A stretch of 64,000 nucleotides of DNA, from the NCBI GenBank assembly GCA_010015655.1, contig ML976674.1, positions 124,001 to 188,000 on the forward strand, in the 5' to 3' direction. Position numbers and translations under genes: made by a program. Below the pieces are notes generated by a model that worked only from the letters and a program-made list of their open reading frames with translations, had not been told where the DNA came from and ran no database searches. This DNA comes from Bimuria novae-zelandiae CBS 107.79. Taxonomy: Eukaryota > Ascomycota > Dothideomycetes > Pleosporales > Didymosphaeriaceae. This document shows, piece by piece, positions 1 through 11,148 of the stretch (within the stretch, counting starts at the first letter, position 1; the number at the start of each line of letters is the position of its first letter).

Positions 1-110
1 ATCTTAAATTAACTTATATAATACTTTAGTATTCTAAATATAATTATTAGCGATAGAGATAAACTCTTTACTTTAAACTACTAGATAACGCTTATAGTAC
101 TTATTAAAAT

Positions 111-363
111 TGTCGGTTCACAGGTAGCAAGGAATAAACAAGTAACTCTCTGTCTTTGGTATCTGGTGTCTGTCTTGTCTTGTGTGTGTGCTATAATAGT
201 TCTATATACCTTCCTTCCAGTTCTTGTGGATGTGATAGAGTACCAGGTGGTGTAGAGGCGAAGGGGTTTCGGTACAGTATTAGGTTAACTAGAAGTGAGG
301 GGGCACAGGGGTATGATAGGGTTACATAATTCCCTTAGTGCGAAAGGCGAGGCTGTGCAGACA
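111..363 (-). repeat. Copia 3' LTR
   Basis: 253-base repeat with TG..CA ends. By my count it differs from the copy at 6050-6302 at about eleven positions, all transitions. It has near-normal base composition in contrast to the AT-rich interior. Confidence 0.93.
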
Positions 364-619
364 CTGGCAGCTTTTCTTTTATAGTAAAAACAAGTGTGGA
401 TTAGGTGTACACTCGCTGGAGAGGCTGTTTGCGAAAGTCGGAAGGTAATAACTATAGTAGTTGTTATAATTATTATTGTTAGAGCTAGTTTGCAGGGTCC
501 TTACGTGTTACCTATCTATTAACTTGTACGCGCAGCGAGTTTATACTAATAAAAGTTTCTAGGGCTTTGTTTAGCGATATTTTTGTTATAGCGTTGGTAG
601 GGTTATCTTAGCCATTTAC

Positions 620-3600
620 CTATCGAATCTTAAACAACTCCCTTCTCTTATATGATTGACGTAAGGCCATAATATTAATTATTAGTCGTTTTTCCTTAGT
701 CGTTCCTAGCTTGACAATACACTCATACAGTGAGTATGAGTCCGTATAAACTACTAGGGGGAGAGATAGCAGACTAAGCTGCTTTGTAACCATGGCAAGC
801 GTCGAGGTAATAGAGTATACGAGGTTAACGCCTCTTACTATTGCGTAGATTTCTAATGCAAGTACGCTCCGGGTCACGCGTTTACTCTTTATAGAGCTCT
901 AGTAAATAAGATTACTATAAATAGTAAACTCTGCGTCAGCAATATCTTCTATAGCTACTATAATTATGTAGCTAATCTGGCTACTTAAATCTTTGTTGTT
1001 TACGAAGAAGCTGTTAACAAAAATAAAGACTTTAGCCTAAGCCAGGTTAAGTGCCTTATAGGTGAGGCCACGATTAAGATTGTTTAGTTGCTACTATAGG
1101 CGTTTATTTAACGCGTTAACGTCGTTGGCGGTAGGCTCCTTAGTTTGTGTAGTAATAGAGAGGTTAAAAGTTGCCTCTAATTAGTAGATACTTGCGATGT
1201 AGGCGCCGCGAGCTCTCTGCTTAACGTACTATTATTAATAGTTAGCTAAGCTTGCGTTAATAAGATAAATCTTCTTGCCCTAATCCTTTTGTTATAGTAA
1301 GAGCTTACTAGTGTAATCAATCGATAGGACGTAGCTATTAAAAATTAATAGAGTAGTAGGTGTTAGCTTCTCCTTTAGCTTAGCTATAAATGTTAACTCC
1401 TTCTCCTCTAGGTTAGAGAAACGTTTATTCGCAAGGATAAGTGTGTCGTTAGTCTGCATGCTTACTATGCTAAAGGCGTCCTAAGTAGTAGTTATAAGCA
1501 GGCATGGATCATACGTTAAGGTCTCTATGTAAAGCTTTTCCTTGTAATAAGCGCTGTATATTGCCCACTAATAGGTACTGGCTTTAGCTAGGCCGTATAG
1601 AGGCTTCTTAACTATCATGACTATGCCAGGTGGATACTTGTATTTAATTTCCTTAGGTAAGTGGGTGATAACTACTTAGTTAAGCTTTATACGTGACTAT
1701 ACGTATGCTTAGGTAATATCTTATAGCTAGAGCGAGATCTCTCTATTTATTAACAGAACTCTATTACGCATAAGTGAAGGAGCAATAGCTAGTATAATTC
1801 GTTAGCTAGCTCGCTAGATAGTTAGTAATTAGGTAAGGATTATTACTTTGCCATCGTCTTAATAGCCTTGTACTACAAGACGTAATTTCTTATATAGGGT
1901 AGTAATAGTTTTATCTTTAATTTCGCGTACTAGTCGCGATTTAAAAATCCGTCCTTAGTGCTTACCGGGATCGTATTGTTTAAAGCGGAAGACTCTATTA
2001 GCAATAAGGCTATTAATTTCCTTATTATCTAATAGCTTAAGTAGTTAACTAGGTGTAGTTATCTTTTGCTCTTGGCGTAGCTATATAGCAAGTAGCCAGT
2101 CAGTGTTCTCTTTGTGCGTTATAAAGACCTCTATTATGTAAGCTTTATTAGGCGCTACGTGGATAGTGTACGCTATAGGAGCTGCATAAGCTATCCTATA
2201 AGGGTTTGCGCGGGCTGTAGTAGCTTTAGGCTTATTCTTACTACCTTTAGGTTAGCCGCGTTTTTATTAAGGGAGTTTAGAAGCTTGTTCTTAATACTAG
2301 TTAGTCTTACTAGTTTCGCTATCTTTATCTTAATTATTGTCTTCGTTGTTTAGCATATCTATTAGGTGGCTATTATCCTTATTATTAATTACTAGTAGCG
2401 TGGCTGGTTCGTTGTTTGTCGGGGAGGTATCCGTGTAGTACGGCTTAACAACCGTTGAGCGGAAATTTGTAGGGCTATGCAGTAGCTATATTGTACAGGT
2501 TTTATTCGTTATAGTAATAAGCTTATAGGGGCCTATCCATCCATCCTTCTCGCGCCAAACGCGCATATTAAAGTTAATAGGTAGTATAGTTATTTTAAGC
2601 GTTGCAGGTCCATTGCGCGTTACTAGCGCATTATTAATTTAACGCGTCTTATATACCTATTATACCTCTCTTATAGCCTTTTTAATAGCAGCAGCGCGTT
2701 AAGTAATTAATAGCGACGGGGAAAAGTCTTCTGTTATTTATAGGTAGGCGCCAAAGACAAGGAGCGTAGGCACTAGGCCATTAGGACCTATTGTGTTATT
2801 AATAGCTTTAATAGCCATTTGCAAGATAAGCTGCCTATTTATTATTATAGGTAAATTAGCTTAGATAGTCTTAAAAGCACGTTATAATAAAGTATAGTAC
2901 CGCTTTACCTTGCCTACGCTGTTATAAGCTTCTACAGGTACTTCTTTAATATTAATTAACAGTGACTTAGCAAGTTACTTAAATTTAGTAAAAATAAAGT
3001 TCCTGCCGGCATTATAGACAAGATACTTAGGCAGTCTAAGGTAGGTATTAATCTAGTAATACTGTAGAGCGTCCTAAGTGCTTGCAGCTAATGCATCTTT
3101 AAGAAAGCAAGTAGCTTAAAAGGCAATCGCGTTGTTAACTACATGTAGGATAGGTTTTCTATTTAGGTATATAATATTAATAATTATCTTGTAGTTAAAG
3201 TCTAGGTCTAGTTCCTTAAGCTTAAATCTAAAGCGTCTAGGTGCTTTCTAATTTAGTTAGCACTATTAGTAGTACTTAACAAGCTTATTAATAAGCTCCT
3301 TGTGGACGTTATTATAGCCAGCGCGAATAAGCAAGTCGTAGAGCTAATAAGCTAATAGGTAGCTAAATTGTTAGTAGAGCTAGCGTAGCTTAGTCTCTAT
3401 AAGGTAGTAGCTAGCGGCTGCAGTGCGTTTAGGTTAATTTACAAGAAGCTATAGATGGCCCTATTTATGCATAACTAGGTGTAGCTAGTTGCCCTAAACC
3501 AGTACGTTGCGCAGGTTGTCATATCTAACGCCTAGTCTATCCATGTTGGCTAGATAGAGTAAGAATGGCATATTAGTAGGTAGCACGTGGAACGTGACTT

Positions 3601-5900
3601 TACTAATTACTATGTTAACGTGTAGGGTGCCTATTGATATAATTGCCTAGCCTTTGCTAAAGCGGATTTGGTGCTGCCTAGCTATTAAGGTATTTATTTA
3701 CAAGCTTATAGCTGCCTATAGAGCAGTCGCTTATAGTTCTCTAGCTATTAAGACGCCTAAGGCTCCCGTGTTAGGTATAATGCCCTAAAAGACTTTCTTA
3801 TTATATTAATCCTTAAACGTAAATACAGTGGCGGGCGTGTTATCTATAGCCCTAAACGCGTTAATTCGTGTAGTCGCGTAGTATATAGCTTAGTTATTTA
3901 GGTAGGCAATCGTCTAATTGCCATTAATTATACTAGAGAACTTAGTAATAAACTAATCTCCCTTAGTTATTATTTTAGTAGCGAGCATCTACTTGGCCTT
4001 ATTATTAATTTTAATACCTTCGTACTTAGTTAGGAAAGCGTAAAAGTCAGCGACGTTAGGTTACGCGTTATATAAGTAGGCTAACGCTATTTAGTAAAAT
4101 CTATTATAAAATTACTTACGCTCGTCCCTAGAGTGGTTTATTAATTAGTAGCCAGGCTTACTATAGATAAAGCATTTCTTCTAAGATTACTATTACTTAG
4201 GTTATAGTAGCTATTAGAAGGGTAATCCTTAAAAGTTGCCTTAATAGAGTCTATAATTATTAATATCTTGCAGCGAGAAGCGCGACAAGAATCCTTATAA
4301 TCTATTACCTTAATCTCTCTATAAGCCTTTACCTCTGTAGGTCCTATTAGTCTAGTACTACTCATGGCCGTTTGCGTTGGGGTCGTCCTTATAGGGGTGT
4401 TAGAGGTTATAGTAGTTCTAATACTCCTTATTAGTAGTGTATTACGTTAGGCTTAGATTACGCGCCTCGCGCAAGCGGGTAGTAGCGCTAATAAATAAGC
4501 GTAAAGTAGAGTAGAGGCCTTTAAAAGTAGGCGCTAGGGCGAAAAGGGCAAGATTATAGTCCTTAATACTACTATACGTATTAAGTAGTTATTCGCGTAG
4601 CACGTTATTACCTTAGTAGTTATAGCCTAACCCGCGTTAAAGCTTCTAGAGCTTATTAATAAGTAATTAGAGAGCATTAAGACAAGATTTATTAGGGTAG
4701 GCGCTAATTATACGTGCTAGCGTGGTTATTCTTTACTTACTAAGGTATAATTAACAATTCTCCTTATTATAGAAGTAGCTCTTTATTATACCTATTATTA
4801 TCTTAAAATTATAGCCCTGACCCGCGAGGTAGTTATAGTAGTAGTTAGACGCTTTGTCTTTTAGCATAATAGAAAAAGCTTAATCCTAGTATTACTTAGG
4901 TAGCCCTATCTTGCTGCAATTATCTCGGAAGATTCTAAATTTAGTGTTAAACACGTTATATAGCTTACCTCTAAAGCGCTTCCTATTGTCGTATAGCTTA
5001 CAGAGGTCTATAATAAGTTAATGTGTGTTATTAAGACATGTGGCGTTTGTAGGGCTTTCGTGCTGTAGATGGGGGTTGTACGTATTGTACTGGTTTAGCT
5101 GCTGCGTAGAGGATAAAGGCGCGTTGTGCTGCTAATAAGGGGGCAGGTATTTGGTGGGCTGCCATTTTAGTAGAGGTATAGGTTAGTAGACAGTGCGTGC
5201 TATTAGAGCTAGTTAAGGAGAAGTAAGGTGCGTAGAGGGTTATTAAGAAGATTACTATAATAAAGGCGTATCGTATAGAGGTGATGCCGCAAGATTTAGA
5301 TTAAAGCGCGAGTTAAACCTTTTATTTATTTTAAGCTAGTAAGTAACCTTTTTATTAGTCTATTTATAATAGTCGCCCTGCAGCGCTTCTGCGATGTTAT
5401 AGGCAATTAACTTACTATTCTTAGCTATAAAGACGCCTTGCTTGCGTAGGTAGTCTCGGAATTTAGTAATAAGAGATTTGTTGCCTTTATTAAAGAGTTC
5501 TTTTAGCTATCCTTTAAAGATAATAGTTATCTGCTCCTATAGCTCATAGTCCTCCTATTCTTTATTTCGGGAGATTCGGTAGTAGAAGAGGATATATGTG
5601 TTTACACTCTTTATATTAATTTTCGTGATGTCTATATTCTTATTAATATTAAGGGGCTAGCCCTAGCTATCCTCGTTAATAAGCGCCTATTCTTCCTTCG
5701 TGAGATAGTCGGTGAAAGGCATCGTGGGAAAGCGATTTAGGGGTCGTAAGGCGTCTCTTTAAGAGAGTAAGACGCAGGTTAATTAATAGTACTATTAGCA
5801 GCGGGTACTATAGAGCGTAATAGATAGGGACTTAGGTAAACGCTTAGACTCCTTGTTACTTAGTGGTAGGCTACGACGCGCGTGCTTCCGGCGAAGGCGT
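620..5900 (-). pseudogene. RIP-degraded copia gag-pol
   Basis: The clearest remnant is an open stretch at 620-877 encoding a Ty1/copia RNase H/RT terminus. Residues include SVLALEIYAIVRGVN, then LPLVVYTDSYSLYE and KLGTTKEKRL, which correspond to the family pattern ending in YTDS..L and a KR-rich tail. Upstream on the minus strand (roughly 900-5900) no long frame survives, but the length matches gag, protease, integrase and RT in copia order. A short open stretch at 4141-4365 may be part of the gag/protease region, but I cannot assign it. The gag start cannot be fixed because stops occur throughout. Confidence 0.7.
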
Positions 5901-6049
5901 GATAGACGCGGAGACCCAGGTAAACGCTTAAGGTCTCGTTAGCACACGGTTTAGGGTATTACTATACCCCTCGTCGTGTCTCTTCTGGTTCTCCTTGCTA
6001 TCTGTGGTTATCTCTCATAGCATCGACTGTAAGGGTAACCACTAATTAG

Positions 6050-6302
6050 TGTTAGTTCACAGGTAGCAAGGAATAAACAAGTAACTCTCTGTCTTTAGTA
6101 TCTAGTGTCTGTCTTGTCTTGTGTGTGTGCTATAATAGTTCTATATACCTTCCTTCCAGTTCTTGTGGATGTGATAGAGTACCAGGTGGTATGGAGGCGA
6201 AGGGGTTTCGGTACAGTATCAGGTTAACTAGAAGTGAGGGGGTACAGGGGTATGATAGGGTTACACAGTTCCCTTAGTGCGGAAGGCGAGGCTGTGCAGA
6301 CA
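6050..6302 (-). repeat. Copia 5' LTR
   Basis: 253-base repeat matching 111-363, TG..CA ends, followed by the target duplication AAAAT (6303-6307). Confidence 0.93.
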
Positions 6303-7128
6303 AAAATAAAGTAAAAACTATTAATAGCACATTATCCGCAAGCAGACGGACAAACAGAACGTATAAATTAAATAATTAAAACGTACCTACGCATCTACTG
6401 CAATAACTAGAAAAATAACTAGATTTCCCCATTACTTATAGCATAATTAGTATATAAAATAAGATATTAGTAGCAACAAAAGTTACACTATTCTACGTAA
6501 ACTACGAAAGATACCTATATCTCTTTAATTAAGTATTTCCTATAATAATTAAGACAGAAGAAGCAATTAACATAGTAGAAACTATAAAAAAGATACACGT
6601 ATAACTCTAAGAGAATTTTAAGAAAGCTTAATAGTAAAGTATTTCTTATATAAACTAAAAAAGAAAAATAGTACCTTAGCTAAAAAAGGGGGACAAAGCG
6701 TAGCTGCTTATAAGAATCTTTGAATTTAAAAGAAAAGATACAAGAAATCAGACTATAATAAATTTAGACCATTTTTTATTATTAAGTAGATATTACTAAT
6801 TAACTACTAATTAGAACTATTGCTAGATGCTAAGATATACCTAGTATTCTATATAAACTAACTTAAACTTACAGACCCTAAAACACTAGTTAAAATAATC
6901 TTCTATTACTAGCTAGAGGAAGAAAACGAATTTAAAATTAAAATACTTTTAAAATATAGAGAAGTTAGATAAGAAGACTTTTAAAATAATAAATTATTAT
7001 AGAAATAATTAGTTAAGTAGAAAGGCTACCTATACTTAGAAAATATATAAAAATTTAAATCTAAACTTCGTAAGAACTACTAACAGCTTTTAAAGAAAGT
7101 ATAAAGCAAGATCTATAACTACTATTAC

Positions 7129-7576
7129 TGTTATGAGGCTCTCACACCTTGTTCGGATCCAGGTTAGGGCAGTAAGGTATCGTGGTGCTTCACGGATTAT
7201 TTAGTAGTATAAGTTAGTGCGACACTTAGCGCGAGGCTAGATAATCTAATCTTATAATAAAGTAAAATAACTATTAGTCTATATAGGAGGACGTACTCGC
7301 ACAGAAGATATGAGAGTTGACTACGAGGAGCATAACATAGGAAACCGTCCTGTATATATATCCTCCTTGTCCCATAGAATCCCACGATGTCCCATAACCC
7401 GGAACCGTGGGATCCCATGGGATTTCCTGGGACATTACGTGACCAGGGTCACGTGGTCCCACGGTGTCCCATAGTCTTGGCGTCTGGGACAGCCTAGGAC
7501 GTTACGTAATCCTGAGGTGGGGCCCGGATGCCGTTATAAGGCTCTCCATCCCACCGTTAGCTTCTAGACCGTAACA
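7129..7576 (-). repeat. Element A 3' LTR
   Basis: 448 bases with TGTTA..TAACA ends, matching 14536-14983. Its outer (U5) edge is less mutated than the same edge of the other LTR; its inner (U3) edge is more mutated. U3 is GC-rich with CACGTGA-type motifs, and a TATATATA stretch lies about 35 bases before the inferred R start. Confidence 0.92.
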
Positions 7577-7663
7577 CTATCCTTCTCCTTCCTTTGCATG
7601 TCCTTATGCAGTAGCTAATATTCTGTTAGAGATTAAATAAATTTAATTAGTTAGACCGCTATA

Positions 7664-8170
7664 GTGTCCTGCAAATACTACGTAAAGAAGGGCTTAACCT
7701 GTAAGCTATCTTCTCTTAAGACGTGGTATAGTAACTATTATAAGAATAGCGTTGCGAAGTATAAGCTAGTAGAACTTATAGTTTTAAATTTCTCCTTAAT
7801 TAATTCTAAGGTGGATAGGCTTAAGCGCCTAAAAAAGGTAGTAGTAGTTAAGAAAGAGGCGGCTATAGTAGCCCTTTAGGCTACCTATAATAAAAGAAAA
7901 AAGTTATTAAAGTAAAAGTGTCTACTTAAGGAGCGTAAAAGAAAGCTTCTTACTAACTTAATAAAATTTATTAAGGAGATTAAACATCTTAAGGGGATAG
8001 AATTATTAGGCTAAAATATTACTTAACTAAAAAGGGGTCTTATGCCTAGCTTTTTTAGCTTAGACTAGTCTATCTATCCTCTACTTTTTAACCTTAATAA
8101 TCTTAAACCTTCGGCCTTAGCTTCTCTAGATGCTCTTAGTAGAACTTCTCTAAGGCCTTTTTATAGTTAG
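7664..8170 (+). pseudogene. Antisense accessory gene of element A, Zn2Cys6-like, RIP-mutated
   Basis: A 169-codon frame on the strand opposite to gag-pol, open for the first 71 codons (7664-7876) and then interrupted by TAG/TAA. The start has a cysteine-cluster layout in which most Cys codons have become Tyr: C-x2-Y-x6-C-x8-Y-x2-Y-x7-Y. TGC/TGT to TAC/TAT is the RIP change. A Lys/Leu-rich segment of coiled-coil type follows (from about residue 50). The frame ends in a Ser/Thr-rich tail resembling the end of the gene at 55103-55681. No ATG is visible at the start (the frame begins GTG), so the true start is uncertain. Element B has an equal-length copy at 22125-22631. The function is inferred only from the cysteine pattern. 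Confidence 0.6.
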
Positions 8171-10703
8171 TAAGGTTCCCTACTAGTTCTTATATATTAT
8201 GGCTCTCTAGCTATCCTTCTTATTTTACTAGGTACTTATGCTAATGCCTAATCTTTTATAGATCCCTAATTACTTTAACCTTATACTTTTTGTCCTTAAG
8301 TTTAAGTTATATTTTTAGTTCGGCGCTTAGTAGTGCTAGTTCTAATAATAACTTATAAAAGACTAGGTAGATCCGCGTATCTATAAGTAACTATAGTTTA
8401 AAATTAACTAGTCCTCTAACCTCTTAAATTTTAAATAGTCCTTTTTAAAGATTATTTAGTTTTTTACTTAGCCTTATTATTTTAAGATTTTTTTGTAAGA
8501 GAAGGACTTTATCCCCCTCTTTAAAAGTTAGTCCCTTAATCCTTTTCTTATTTACCTATTTCGCTATTTATTTATTACGTTACGCAATATTCTAGCGTAG
8601 TGCCTTATACAGATCCCGCATAAGTTTGGCTTTATTAGCTACGTCCTTTGCGATGCTTTGGATGTCTAATGGATTCTGGTGAGTCGTCAGCTCACATCCA
8701 TGGTTGGCGTAATATAGTAAGTATCCCGTAGTCGCCAATCTTGCGCTATTGTATGCTAGCTAGGCTATTAGTAATAGCTTAACCTAGTTATCTTAGAGCT
8801 TATTTATATATATTTAGAGGTATTGTTCTAGCGTTTAGTTAGTACGTTCTATTTAGCTATCTATTTTAGAATAAAAGCTCGTCGTGAGCTTATGCTTAAT
8901 CCCTAATTTAGGTGTAAACGTGGTCTAATATAATAATATAAATATCTTAGCCCTATCTGTGATAAGCTTGTTAGGTTATTTAACCTATAATATTGGTTCT
9001 TATTTTACTATATAGGCTAGTTCTTTTGCTAATATAGCTTTCCTAATTAGCATAAACCTTAACTCCTTAGTAAGTTAATAAATTATAACTAAAATTAAGA
9101 CGTAGGGGTCCTTATTCCTTAGTGCTAGTAATGCTAGTAGCTTTATAATAAAGTCTATAGTTACGCTAGACTATAGCCTTAGGGGTGGCTTTAATAACTT
9201 TAAGAGGCTATTGGGCTTATATCTTTTAGGCTTATTTTTATAACAGGCTAAATAGTTACCTAGCACCTTCTATACTACCTAGCGTAGCCTAGGGATAGTA
9301 TATTCGTTCGTAATTTAACGCGTTATTTTAGTAATCTTTAGGTATCCCTAGTCCTTATCTTCGTGTAGTTTTTTAATTAGTAACGAAGCTATTTACTTAC
9401 TAATCTAGATGCGGTTTTAATAGTCCCGTGCTGTTAATCTTATAGCTTAGTAAAGGTTATACGCTTAGTAATCCTCGTCTGTAAGCCTATCGTAATCCTA
9501 TATCCTATCTATAATTAGTTTATAGTAGGTAAAGTCTGCGCGTTGCACATCTAGTGCTAGCGCGAGCTATGTCTTATTATAGTAAAGGGTTCTATCCTCC
9601 GCCTAGGTTAGGATTATAATATAGTTTCCACTATTGTCTTCTTCTATAAGGTCTAATTATTTACTAAGTATGTCTACTATAGCGTTCGCGTTCCCTGGCA
9701 AATGCGTAATATAAAAGTTAAATTCTGCTATCTATTTAGACTATTTAGCCTATCGCTAATTAAGCTTTTTAGTTATTATAAAGCGTGTTAGATTAAGGTA
9801 ATTAGAGAATACCTCTATCTAATACTTAGCTCCCTTAAGCTATACTTCCTATTACTTGAAATAGTTAATAATTACTAGTAGTTCTTTATTATAGATCTTA
9901 TAATTAAGCTCTACTCCTAAGAGCTTTCTTGCGTAATAGAAGACGGGTCTCTATTTCTTGTTATTATATTCTTGTAGTAATACGGCCCCTATCGCATAGT
10001 TGGATGCGTTGGTGTAGATGCGATGTCGCCGCTTTAGGTTGTATATCTATAGTAGGGGTGCCGTTAGGAATAGGCGCTTTAGCTATTCGAAGGCTCTTTT
10101 TTCTATTTCTTATAAAGGTTACTATTTTCCTATCTTCGTAAGTTCCGTTAGCGGAGCGGTGACCTTTAAGTAGTTCCTAATAAATTTATAATAGAAGTTA
10201 GTAAAGCCTAGGAAAGATTAGATATCTTTTACTAATTTTAGTAATAGCTATTCTTCTATTATCGCGATTTTCTTTAGATCTATCTTAACACCTTTCCAGG
10301 ATATTACAAATCCCAGATATTCTGTTTCCGTGACATGGAATTTGCATTTCTTAGGGTGTAGGAGCAGTCTATGCTTTTATAACTTTTATAACACCTTGTA
10401 AACATGTCCCTTGTGTTCTTCTAGTGTTTTACTCAAGTATATTAATATATCGTCGAGGTACGCCGTGCAGAATACGTCTAAGTATTTATATAATACTTAA
10501 TTTATAAGCTCCTAAAAGGTTGCTAGTACGTTAGTTAGCCCTATTAGTATAACTATATACTTAAAAAGGCTATATCGCGTGCGGAAAGCTATCTTCCACT
10601 TATAACCTTTTACTATCTAAATCCTATAGAACCTATCCTAGATATTAAATTTTATAAACTACTTAGCTCCTTAGAGTCGATCTATGAGCTCCGTTATTAG
10701 CGG

Positions 10704-11148
10704 TGTTACGGACCAGAAGTCAACGGTGGGACGACAGGCCTTATGACGACAACCAGGCCCCACCTCCGACTTACGTAATGTCCTAGGCTGTCCCAGGCGC
10801 CAAGACTATGGGATATTATGGGACCACGTGACCCAGGGTCACGTGACGTCCCAGAAAATCCCATGGGATCCCACAAGGTTAGGATATGGGATACCATGGG
10901 ACTCTATGGGACAAGGAGGATATATATACAGGATAGTTTCCTTTATACGCTCCTTGTAGTCAACTGAAATATCTTCTGTGCGAGTACCTTCTCCTATACA
11001 GACTGATAGTTATCTTATTCGCTATAAGATTGGATTGTTCAACCACGCTTAATTGTCGCATCAACTCGTACCATTGAATAACCCGTGAGACGCCTCATTA
11101 CCTTACCGCCCTAACCCGGATCGGACCAAGCGAGTGCACCTCATAACA
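10704..11148 (+). repeat. Solo gypsy LTR nested in the RT region of element A
   Basis: 445 bases, TGTTA..TAACA, flanked by the duplication AGCGG (10699-10703 and 11149-11153). Removing it with one duplication restores the pol reading frame around the LLPLITELI-type RT segment. It has the same U3 type as the LTRs of A and B but in the opposite orientation to A. It is clearly less RIP-mutated than the surrounding pol sequence. Confidence 0.92.

Larger units (their letters stand above)
111..6302 (-). mobile_element. Complete Ty1/copia retrotransposon
   Basis: Two direct repeats of 253 bases (111-363 and 6050-6302) begin TGT and end ACA. The element is flanked by an identical 5-base duplication, AAAAT, at 106-110 and 6303-6307. 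Coding remains lie on the minus strand, so the 5' LTR is the right-hand copy. The RNase H end of pol is readable at 620-877. A purine-rich stretch (complement of about 368-385) lies just inside the 3' LTR and may be the polypurine tract. Bases next to the 5' LTR (complement of about 6031-6049) contain TGGTTACCC, a possible primer site. The interior is strongly RIP-mutated; the LTRs are not. Confidence 0.93.
1..7128 (+). mobile_element. Ty3/gypsy relic, integrase to chromodomain, split by a copia element
   Basis: Conceptual translation of 50-110 joined to 6308-6420 reads through an integrase core end (DRDKLFT, then a degenerate HPQADGQTERIN). This is the usual gypsy integrase signature. Further along, near 7000-7060, a chromodomain-like stretch (VKWKGY then ENIWK) can be read once stop codons are ignored. 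The reading frame is full of TAG/TAA codons and the region is very AT-rich, as expected after RIP. Positions 111-6302 are a later copia insertion. The element runs off the left edge of the window, and its 3' LTR was not found. The relic probably ends near 7128, where gypsy element A begins. Confidence 0.75.

Noticed and set aside
2114..2353. Plus-strand hydrophobic ORF inside the copia element
   Set aside because: Antisense to pol, no counterpart in other copies, low-complexity reading of AT-rich DNA.
7274..7462. Small ORF starting MGPRDPGHV, seen in several LTRs
   Set aside because: It lies in the LTR promoter region and recurs simply because the LTR is repeated; no domain, and copies are not uniformly open.
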